Positions 1 to 8,415 of a stretch of DNA of 64,000 nucleotides are shown here, one piece after another. Where the stretch lies: NCBI GenBank assembly GCA_009192285.1, contig WBVU01000003.1, positions 961,973 through 1,025,972 on the forward strand, written 5' to 3'. The DNA comes from Morchella semilibera. Lineage: Eukaryota; Ascomycota; Pezizomycetes; Pezizales; Morchellaceae. The notes under the pieces are model-generated. The model saw only the letters and a program-made list of their open reading frames with translations, had not been told where the DNA came from and made no database searches. Position 1 is the stretch's first letter. Each line of letters starts with the position of its first letter. Made by a program: the position numbers and the translations under genes.

Positions 1-1587
1 ACATTGTCAAAAAGAGTTCCTCATCTTAATTCCGGCTGACAGGGTATGCATGTACGCAGATTTCGCCTACAGTTTAAAGTTCGCGCCGACGGCACCGACG
101 CTGGTGTTTGAGAGGCTTGTTGCAAATGTAAGGCTACGGTACATGTGGTTAGTTAGGGTATCATTCACAACCTAAACAATGACCACCAGATTGTCGAGTG
201 CCTCAAGAGCGTTGCGATAGACACGCCCAGCGAAGCTCGCCCCCCAGCCGCTCCTCCTTCCCGGTCACCATCATCACCACCAGCAGCACCACCAGCAGCA
301 CCACCAGCAGGAGCACCACCAGCAGCACCACCAGCAGGAACACCACCAGCAGCACCACCAGCAGGAACACCACCAGCAGTACCACCAGCAGTACCACCAG
401 CAGGAACACCACCAGCAGTACCACCAGCAGGAACACCAGCAGGAACACCACCAGCAGGAACACCAGCAGGAACACCACCAGCAGGAACACCAGCAGTACC
501 ACCAGCAGGAACACCACCAGCAGGAACACCAGCAGTACCACCAGCAGGAACACCACCAGCAGGAGTACCACCAGCAGGAACACCACCAGCAGGAACACCA
601 CCAGCAGCACCACCGCCGCCAATCTACCCGCCATGGGGCAGCAGCTCGAGCAATGCCGCCAGCAGCAGCCAGGCCATTAGATGCCTACGCCAACCCGCCA
701 CAGGAACCTTCCACACCGCCGAGGTACTCCCGCCCGGCACCTTCGTCGGCGCCTCAAAGCTCACCACCTTCCCACAACCGTACGCCACCCCCCCACGCAT
801 TGTCACGGGCCTGCGCTATCTGAGCATCGGCCCCTCGGGGACGCTGCGCACCGCCTTGAGGCCGCAGCGCGCCGCCGCCCCATACGCACACACCCCCTCG
901 GGGACGCTGCGCGCCGCCTCATGCGCGCGCGCAACCACCTGCTCCGACTTCACCATCGACGTAGATGACTACTCCTCCAAAAGGAAGTTCAGCGCGTGCG
1001 CCTCGTGGCTCTCGGTGGCGCCCGAGGACCCCGACATCCAGGTGGGCACCTTCAGCACCACGGCCGACCACCCGTCCAACGAGAAGAAGCACGAGGTGTC
1101 GCGGCGCATCCTGTTTGAGCGGCCATACGCGCAGCCGCCCCAGGTGGCCGTGTGGTTCTCGGGCTTCCAGTTCGAGCCCGGCAACGCAAAGGCCGAGACG
1201 TGGTGCGATGATGTCACGTCCACGGGCTTCCTACTCTTTGTGGGCTCGCACGAGGAGGCGACGATGTTCTCCGCCGACGTGGCCTGGGCCGCGTGTTCTT
1301 ACGATAGGCCGAATACGTGGATGGGCACCTTCAGGACCTCCCAACCACTCGCGGGGGCGGGGGCAGAGATCGGGTTCCATGGGTTTGGGGGAGGCGGCAG
1401 CGGCTTCAAGGAGGAGTCGGCCAGCGTCTTTTTGGCGACAAACTCGATCGCCGGGGATATGGGCCATGATGTGAACTTGAGGATATCGTGTTTCAATGTG
1501 GATACGAGCGGGCTGAGTTGGTGTATTAGCACCTGGGACAACTCGCAGGTTACCCAAGTGGGGGCCACGTTTATTGTGCTGGGATAG
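1..1587 (+). CDS. Pro/Ala/Gly-repeat protein with three H-type lectin domains (5' end outside window)
   Basis: Exons <1..127 and 190..1587 joined across a 62-nt intron (donor GTAAGG, branch-like CCTAAAC, acceptor CCAG, phase 0). At least 507 residues are visible. Order: an unrecognised segment of about 60 residues; a long linker of PAGTP/PAVPP/PAAPP units (nt about 262-615); then three consecutive H-type lectin-like repeats at about nt 697-1030, 1036-1320 and 1318-1584. Each begins near a GTF motif and holds a PPxV strand (for example PYAQPPQVAVWFSGF) and a Trp-containing final strand. Family knowledge: H-type lectins (Helix pomatia agglutinin, discoidin C-terminus) bind GalNAc-like sugars. 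Inference: a multivalent sugar-binding protein with a flexible spacer. The Ser/Thr-rich and Leu/Val-rich readings of the repeat are wrong frames. No start codon is visible. The first lectin repeat carries a 21-residue insertion. Confidence 0.75.
262..615 (+). repeat. GC-rich minisatellite coding for the PAGTP linker
   Basis: Imperfect tandem units of 12-15 bp built from CCAGCAGGAACACCA and CCAGCAGTACCA. All variants keep the Pro-Ala-Gly/Val frame used by the lectin domains downstream, so the repeat is translated. Length variation between strains is expected from such an array. Confidence 0.8.
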
Positions 1588-3071
1588 GGATTTCGGACTA
1601 TGTTATGTAGCTAGCTATATTTATGACATTCTTAAGCTTTGATATTGACTGAGACTGAAAACTTGAAGGTGCTGATGTACTTTATGGCCCACTATGATAG
1701 TACCAGTAGTAGCGGTTGATGCCTGCCCGATACAAACGTTAGTGGGCCATTGAGTGAACTGCAATTACAAGCCAGCTAGAAACTCCACCCTCATAGCTCC
1801 CAGTACACCAGAACCAAATCAACTGTGATCATGGTGACAATATTAGTAGTGGCGGAGATTACTCAAGTGAGGGTGACCAGCAATCGATGGGGTGCAACAG
1901 GTTACAGCAGACGAGACGGAACTTGATGGAGTAATACCTAGTTGAGAGTTATTGATGATGATGAGAGAGGAGAGGTTTCAATCGACCAAGTACAGTCTCT
2001 CGTAGTAGACAACTATGTATCTTCTACGTTCTTTGCCACATATCTCTTATGCCTATTATATCAGGGCTATGCTTATTGATACATCTCTTAGTGGTGTTAA
2101 TGCAGTACGTTGGCCACACTCAGATTTTCAAATCCTGAGTTCAGATTTTGAGCTCTTGGCGGGCTATCCACACCAGAGAGCAGTCGCCGAGAACTAAATA
2201 TTTAGGCTCAGAAGTTGTTGGCCAATATCTAATGTGGATTACCACACTTGATGATGGTGATTGTGGTGGTGGTGATGAGAGTAGTCCTATCCTCTTCTTC
2301 ATACGTAGCCACATGTAGATGTGCCCACGCACCAGCCAAAGCCTGCAGTAGGACCCACTCAATTAGCATCCTCTACTCCTACAAGGATAGTTTAATTCGC
2401 ACATATACTTTCTGCCCCGACCGTACCCTCATACACACATCAGTACATTGTACCTACATAGCGGGTATTACTAATCACCCCGGTCTACCCACCGCAAAAC
2501 AATGTTTCACAACTGTCTTGCAGTACCCAGGGCCCAGTGTTAGTGAAAATCACTAATTAAACGAGGCGATCAGGGTAGGGGGGTCTCGGGTACGCCGGTC
2601 GTAAGATTAAGCTTACGGCCACAGTCTTGGCAGCCACCACCCACACCGAATACGAGTGAGGGAGGGTCCGTGGGGGGGGGGACAGGTCTAGAGCTCGCGC
2701 GCGGTGTAGCGCCCGTCAAAACAAAACCAACAAAATTTAAAATACGGGAGGGCCTGGACTCGAGGGGTATATATTATCGATCCCCTATTTTCCTTTCCTT
2801 TCTTTTTTTTTTTCTGTTTTGGATTGTGGACACGTTTTTGGGTATCGACTTGTAGTTGCTTTAATGTACACTTGGAAAGGTATGTAATGTAATATGATAG
2901 CTTAAATTTTGCGGCAGCGCTGACACAGTCGGACGATTGCAAAACTTGTCGGAACAAAGAATAGGGAAAATAACAAATGAGAGAGAAAAATGAGAGTGAA
3001 AAAGAAAAAATCAGGTCCTTGAATTATCCAGTAATTCCTTTCCGGCGCTTCCTATCTCATGAGGGAATGGT
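1588..3071. other. Intergenic region, convergent genes
   Basis: No convincing gene. It lies between the 3' ends of the lectin gene and the minus-strand MAPEG gene. It contains short random ORFs only, an AGCTAGCT palindrome at 1609-1616, a GA/AT simple-sequence zone near 1950 and T-rich tracts around 2800. Confidence 0.5.
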
Positions 3072-3798
3072 TTAAGCCAACCAGTAGTCCTTGCTGAGGT
3101 ACACGCAGTAGCTGGCCATGCTCGCGAGCCATACCAGACCACTCAAGTATCCGATAGGTCTCCCAAGACCCATAGTCCCAGCACAGCGAAGTCCAAATTC
3201 ACTGTTCGCCCAACCCAGTCAGTGCATAGACCGGAGCCACCGGGGAGCAGAGGTACTCACATGTGAATAATCTTGATCGCAAAGAACGTCCCAAGGGCAC
3301 AGCTCAACACTTTATGGTCCGCGCCGTTGAGCTCCGCAATCAACGAAAAGATCATCTACCACATCATTAGACTGTTATCCCCATCCCTCAATCACCGCTC
3401 CACTTACAGCTATTGGCACAGTGTCCAAGTAGTTAGCCATGCACCTGGTTGCCAAGTACAGCTGGTCTGGGTTATCCGCGGGGTTCGTTTTGACCTTCAC
3501 ATCGGTCTTTGCGGGGCTCTGTCTTGCTTGCGCCGCCGCCCACCTCAGTCTTGGCGGCTGGTGGGGGCGAGGGCGAGGCCTCGATGTGGTCACCAAGGAG
3601 GGTCTGGGTGGCGATTCGGATGGCAAAGATGCGGCCAGAGAGGAGAATGAGGTACGCTCCGAAGGGGAGGGCCCACAACGCGGTTGCGGCTGGGGAGGAG
3701 TTAGGATGGGAGGTATGGCAGAGAACGAGTTTTCAGAGGGACTCACGGGTAAAGAGACGGGGCATGAGGCCAACGGTAGTGGTTGAGTAGCTGTCCAT
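3072..3798 (-). CDS. MAPEG-family membrane protein
   Basis: Exons on the minus strand: 3747..3798, 3544..3689, 3408..3494, 3261..3355, 3072..3201, about 169 residues, close to the family's usual 150. Introns 3690-3746, 3356-3407 and 3202-3260 have good GT-AG signals and matching phase. The 3495-3543 gap is a 49-nt GTGGGC..AAG intron that I propose because the frame must change there; a frameshift is the alternative. Recognition rests on ATRCMANYLDTVPIA (family pattern RxxAN(F/Y)xExxP), a hydrophobic helix with NGADHKVL, and GLRCAGTMGLGRPIGYLSG near the C-terminus, the motif seen in fungal MAPEG proteins. The family includes microsomal glutathione transferases and leukotriene C4 synthase, integral membrane proteins of the ER. 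The exact substrate cannot be told. The start ATG at 3798 gives a short N-terminus followed by the first membrane helix. Confidence 0.8.
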
Positions 3799-4507
3799 TT
3801 CTGATGTGGTTTTGAAAAGTTCGAGTTCAATGGTATATGTTGATTGATTTTGCAAAGTCTGATGATACTGAGGGAAGGAGAAGAGAGAGAGAGAAGGTTA
3901 ATAATGAGAGAATAGGAGAAAGAAAGAAAGAATAGGGGGCAAGAACAGACAGACATAACAACATAGGCATATATATACTCATCTATCCTGCAGTTGGTTC
4001 TACGTCATACTAGTACCAATACACTCTAGAAGTGCTACCCTCACGAGCCCGTTTGACACCTGCCAATCTGAATCTAGCGAAGTCTTAGTTTCGTAGTTTG
4101 TGCGCTGGGCGGTTAATTACATGTAAGTACTCTCTCCCCTACAAGTTTCACTGTTGCTTCATCTTATCTTATCAGCGCAGTGGGGAAATGATAGTTCCTG
4201 GGGTTTTACTTACTTGGCAGCCAACCAACCCAATCCGTAGTCACCCCAACTATATTGTCTTTCAAAGTACGATTTCGAGTTGCCAAGGCTTATTGAACCA
4301 CCCCTAACCCTAACGTTTTCAAGATGCTCCTGCAACAACTAAATTATATGCATCTCACAACCAATACAATTACGTACCGTTGAATCTCTTTCAAAGGCGA
4401 CAAAGCTCCCGAACAGTGTGTGAGCCTGCATCACTTGAAAGCTGCCTTGAATATACTATGCATTCAACCGTGGTGGACGCGCATATACCACCGATCATAG
4501 AATCTGA
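3799..4507. other. Divergent promoter region
   Basis: Upstream region shared by the minus-strand MAPEG gene and the plus-strand gene at 4653. It starts with a GA-rich stretch (3865-3945) next to the MAPEG start, holds a TACATGTA palindrome at 4118-4125 and a short telomere-like CCCTAACCCTAAC at about 4302-4314. No coding sequence seen. Confidence 0.45.
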
Positions 4508-4515
4508 TATAAATA
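4508..4515 (+). promoter_or_regulatory. TATA-box-like element
   Basis: TATAAATA lies 138 bp upstream of the ATG at 4653 and is the only good TATA match in that leader. The distance would give a 5' UTR of about 100 nt. Predicted from sequence only. Confidence 0.4.
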
Positions 4516-4652
4516 CAGTTCGAATATTCTATAATACCGTTCCCGTCAAGTTATAAGAGCTACATTGCATCCTCTTCCGTCTACATAAACCAATATACTC
4601 AGCTTCCAGCGTCACCACTAACCAACCAGACCGACAGCCAATCACAATTCCA

Positions 4653-5321
4653 ATGTGCATCTTCAACCAAGAGCTCTACGTCTGCGGACACATCAGCTAC
4701 ACCCTGCACGCCCAGTGCCCCTCCACCCAAACCTGCACCCTCCCCACCGCCACGCGCTTCCTCCCCAGCGCCTACATCCACCGCACCACCACCCTCCGCG
4801 ACACCAGCTGCAGCGCCCCAAACTGCTTCTACACCATCGAGAGCGACCCCTTCCACTGCGCCGCCCCCTCTCCCCCCCGAACCAGACTCTTTGCGCCCCC
4901 CACTGCGGCCCTCCCGTCCTTCAAGACCCCCAAGAGGCTCCGCGCCGCCGGCCCCTCCCTCTACGACGAGCTCCGCGCCGCAGACCCCCACCTCAGCTTC
5001 CTCCAATCCATCCAGCTTGAATCCGGGCGCGCCAGCTCCCCAGACTCCCCGGCTACCAACAACCACCCCCCGCTCCGCCCCAGCCGCGGCGTCATAGTCA
5101 ACAATGTCTACCACAAGTACTCAAAGCTCCGGCACAGCCCCGGCCCCCGTGCCGGGAGCCCAGAGGAAGACGACGGGCGCTACGAGACGCCGACAAAGAA
5201 CGGGAAGAGGAAGTATGTTGGTGGTGGGGGGCGGGCGAAGCGGAGGAGGGCGGCGGCGCTTGAGGAGGAGGCGTTGGTACGTAGGCTTCAGACGCTCAGT
5301 GTGGGTGGTCGCGGGGTTTGA
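4653..5321 (+). CDS. Uncharacterised Cys-rich, basic-tailed protein (222 aa)
   Basis: Single exon with strong C at third codon positions and an in-frame ATG in a good context. Not recognised as a known family. The first 70 residues hold seven cysteines, including a CGH at 11-13 and CSAPNC at 53-58, a spacing that could bind metal or form disulfides. There is no signal peptide, so an intracellular zinc-binding role is likelier. The middle is Pro/Ser-rich. The C-terminus holds two basic clusters (KNGKRKY and AKRRRAA) that look like a bipartite nuclear localisation signal, followed by a short helix. Inference: a nuclear or nucleolar protein. Overlapping ORFs on both strands over 4599-5367 are shadows produced by the GC-rich codon bias. 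Confidence 0.65.
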   Translation: MCIFNQELYVCGHISYTLHAQCPSTQTCTLPTATRFLPSAYIHRTTTLRDTSCSAPNCFYTIESDPFHCAAPSPPRTRLFAPPTAALPSFKTPKRLRAAGPSLYDELRAADPHLSFLQSIQLESGRASSPDSPATNNHPPLRPSRGVIVNNVYHKYSKLRHSPGPRAGSPEEDDGRYETPTKNGKRKYVGGGGRAKRRRAAALEEEALVRRLQTLSVGGRGV

Positions 5322-8055
5322 GGACTTGAGGTTTGTACTTTGGGGGCTTTGCCCGGCTGGGCTGTAGAGCTAGGCATTTATTTGAGGGGTTGTGGCCCGC
5401 TAGGATCGATTCCGGCGGGTTGGAATGTGGTAGTAGTACTAGTATGGTTATCGTTCTTATATATCAGGGAGGAGAGTAGTCATAGCTTAATTAATGATAT
5501 TAGAGGATTATTTTACTTTAACCATCCAAGATGCGCAAAATTCCCCATATATAGGGTCCAGCGTTTTCCATATCGTACTTGATGAGCCTCTGCACTAATA
5601 GTATTGCCCTCCTCGAGTCCACCCAGACCATTTATTCCATGATCCCCAGCGTCACGGGCGCTCACTCGATGAACGTCTTGGCATCGATTTTGGTGTGTCT
5701 TCTACTATGTACTAGATTACATCCTTTTGCGCCCGGTAACCTTATAGGATTTATCTACCACTGTTCCCTAAAATTTACACAACTGATAAAAAAATCCGGC
5801 AACAAAAGACTTACGTGAAGAAGTACTCATCCCTCAAGAGCGTCGCTACCATGTTGGGCTTTCTCATCACTGCTCCCACCAGGATTTGAACCTGTCGTGG
5901 TCATATGACGAAGCCCAGTGTATTACCACTAGGCCACGCCACGATGCTTCTGTTTGTGCCGTTGTGGTTGAAGAGCCCCCCATCTCCTTGGCAACGCATC
6001 AATACAAATTGTAAAGGTATATACACAGCCCACAAACAGCCGCCGCGCTTACGCAGTGGTCGGTGTGGCCTCGTACGTACATATAATTATAATTATATAA
6101 CCTGACCGCAATAACCACGGCAACGCCCACCATAGACCACTACGGCTTGCCACCACCACCACCACCACCACCACCGCCCCCGCCCCCCCGCCCCGCCAAA
6201 GCAACCAAACACACCCAACCACACACACATGCACGCGCGCATACGAAGGACAGGACCGATACGATACTCGACAGCGCAGCGCAGCCCCACGGAGCAGCCC
6301 GGAGAGGGTTCTAGCCACCACAGAGTATGAAGAAAATTAAAAACCGGCGGTGTAAACTAACGTCTCTTGATCGGGCACCGGCAGCGCTATAGATCACAGG
6401 CCATCAATGAGCGACTGTACATACATACATTCGCACCAGACTTGCGGCGGTTATCACAATCGCAGTCTTTAGCCAGCATGGATACGGCTAATTAATGGGT
6501 CTGGTGGCGCTGTGGCGTCATGACTTATCACTCGAGGCACCCACCACCCACCAAGTCATGCCAGCAATACAGCAGCGACACCCACGTCGAGGAGGCCGGT
6601 TAGGGGCTGAAAAGAAAGGGCTAGCCTGTACCAAAGGCGCGACCCATGTACGGAAACTTGAAAAGACAACAAGATCTGTAGGGCTTATACTAACACGCAC
6701 TCCAATATCCCAGAAGAAACCGGTAAAAGAACTAAGGGCCCGTTCGGACAGTCTGATAATCACGATAATCCGACGGATTATAGAGTTTTGGATCATTATC
6801 TAAATAGTATAGGCTTCCTCGTTGTAATCACGAAGCATTTGTATTGGTTAGGACTGCATACTATGCTGTACCGTGAACGGACAAGGAACTAGAGGAATGC
6901 CGGGAAAGGACAAACACTCAGGCGAGAAAGGAGGGATCAATGTGCTGCGTAGCGGCACCCGACCCCGACTGTGAGCACTCTATTGAGAAATAGGAACTAA
7001 GATATGTGAATAGGTTGGGCAGTAGTATACCGTAAATAGATAAAGAACTACTCCCGAGAGAGAGCAGTGCCGGGAAGGGAGGTGACATGGAAGGACAAAT
7101 ACTCACAACCAGGATTAACTGCTCAGGAACTCGAGATATAAGACAACCACTTTTACGATAGATCAACGTAAATAGATTGAACAGTATATATAGTTACTCC
7201 TCTCCTACCTGGCTTTAGCTAATCCAAAATCTATGTGGACAACCAGATAGATACCCAAGTCAGAATGGGTATCTCATTTACTGACTACAGCGGGCGGCCG
7301 GAGGCCGCATTGCACTTGTAATAAGTAGAGGTGTTCGGGGGAATGAATAATCTATATTCTCTAACTTCTGCTTATTCAAATAATTTGCCAAGAAAATAAT
7401 TAGCTCGAGAGGTGATTATTTTTCTCCTCCCCAGCGACACTGAGCTTCTCAACTATGGCAATCGCAACATTGCGTATCCTCAAGTTGAATTATTTCACCC
7501 ACTTATTGACAATCGACACTTTGGAATAATCCATCAATATAATCCGAGCCCTAAATAATGCAATACTTGATGTAAACGCACCAAGAGACGGCCTTTACCT
7601 ACGCTTTCCCCAACGAGCTTTCTTATTTGTAAAGGGTATTATCTTTTCCCAAATATATGTCAAACGATAGTATAGTTATGCCAGATAGCATTTCCCCTCC
7701 CAGGGTTAGGGCTCTTAAAGTCAAGAAACGTCCCTGCATCCATACTTAATTACATGATACCGACGACACCTACCGGCTATTAGAGACAGCAGCTATGGCA
7801 CTATATTTCATGAGACCCTGTATACAGCCTTGATACGATGGTCTGACACGCATACTTATCTTCACGATATACGTTCAACATTCAAGACGCCCCCACAACT
7901 ACTCTTGATACCTCCCACGGCAATATAATAACCGCCTCCCATATCTACCAAGTACCTACCTCCCTATCCAACAGTGACAGTGACAGCATCAGTATTATAC
8001 CTACAAACAACAATAGCAATACCAAAAGACCCAAAACAAACCAAACCCCAACCCC
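5322..8055. other. Intergenic region with repeats and a tRNA-like element
   Basis: No convincing protein gene. It holds a degenerate tRNA-like element (5871-5943), a CCA microsatellite at about 6147-6190, a PIF/Harbinger-like end GGGCCCGTTCGG at 6736 preceded by TAA, and an AT-rich stretch at 7325-7560 that may be a decayed element. A TTAGGG motif occurs near 7700. Confidence 0.45.
5871..5943 (-). pseudogene. tRNA-like element with intact A and B boxes, decayed acceptor stem
   Basis: Reading the minus strand, TGGCCTAGTGG is a perfect RNA polymerase III A box and GGTTCAAATCC a good B box, spaced as in a tRNA, with the discriminator end GGGAGCA. The T arm keeps four of five pairs. The 5' seven bases (CGTGGCG) do not pair with the 3' acceptor strand (TGGGAGC), and the anticodon stem has a C-C mismatch with a loop whose anticodon would read ATG. 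No T-run terminator follows closely. Most likely a decayed tRNA gene or the tRNA-derived head of a SINE rather than a working tRNA. Confidence 0.55.
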
Positions 8056-8415
8056 ATGGCCCAACCCCGCACACGCAAACACCACTACCGCCCGCCGCCA
8101 TCCCCATCCCCATCCCCACCCCGCTCGCCGTCTCCACCACCACCACCACCACCACCGCCGCCGCGCCGCTACAAGCGCCCCACGCACCCACGAACCAGCT
8201 GGGCCACCGCCAAGGAGTGGCTGTTCCGTCTCGTGCTCGGGTGGGCGCTCGGGTACGCTGTGTTCCTGCTGCTGTGTGCGCTGGACAGTGTGCGCGGGTG
8301 GCGGGAGTATGTGTGTCCGCAGCGGGTGGCGAGGGTTGTCTGTGTGGAGCCTGTGAGGTGGGAGGATACAGCGCGGGCGGCGGGCGTGAGGTGGGAGGAT
8401 GGGGTAGTGTGGTGA
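8056..8415 (+). CDS. Small proline-rich single-pass membrane protein (119 aa)
   Basis: ATG in a good context (ACCCCATGGCC). The first 45 residues are basic and proline-rich (SPSP repeats followed by a ten-proline run coded by a CCA/CCG microsatellite), then RRYKRP, then a hydrophobic segment of about 22 residues (WLFRLVLGWALGYAVFLLL) and a 45-residue tail with two cysteines. The positive charge before the helix predicts a cytosolic N-terminus (positive-inside rule). Not recognised as a family. The longer ORF starting at 7974 in another frame is a shadow. Its size and architecture recall the acidic repeat protein at 13.6-14.3 kb, which also has a simple-repeat N-terminus and a short membrane segment. 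Confidence 0.55.
   Translation: MAQPRTRKHHYRPPPSPSPSPPRSPSPPPPPPPPPPRRYKRPTHPRTSWATAKEWLFRLVLGWALGYAVFLLLCALDSVRGWREYVCPQRVARVVCVEPVRWEDTARAAGVRWEDGVVW

Noticed and set aside
203-634. Leu/Val-rich 143-residue membrane-like ORF on the minus strand
   Set aside because: Antisense reading of the same GC-rich repeat; hydrophobicity is an artefact of the CCACCAGCAG unit.
198-680. 160-residue Ser/Thr/Asn-repeat ORF on the plus strand
   Set aside because: It reads the minisatellite in the wrong frame. The frame continuous with the lectin domains gives Pro/Ala/Gly repeats.
4302-4314. Telomere-like CCCTAACCCTAAC, and similar short TTAGGG pairs at about 7700, 47926 and 61906
   Set aside because: Only one or two units each; too short for interstitial telomere arrays and expected occasionally in fungal promoters.
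6049-6321. ORFs with runs of Trp or Val
   Set aside because: Produced by the CCA microsatellite at about 6147-6190; no other coding signal.
7945-8191. Minus-strand ORFs with Trp/Val runs opposite the small membrane protein
   Set aside because: Antisense of the proline run; the plus-strand frame has the better start, composition and membrane segment.
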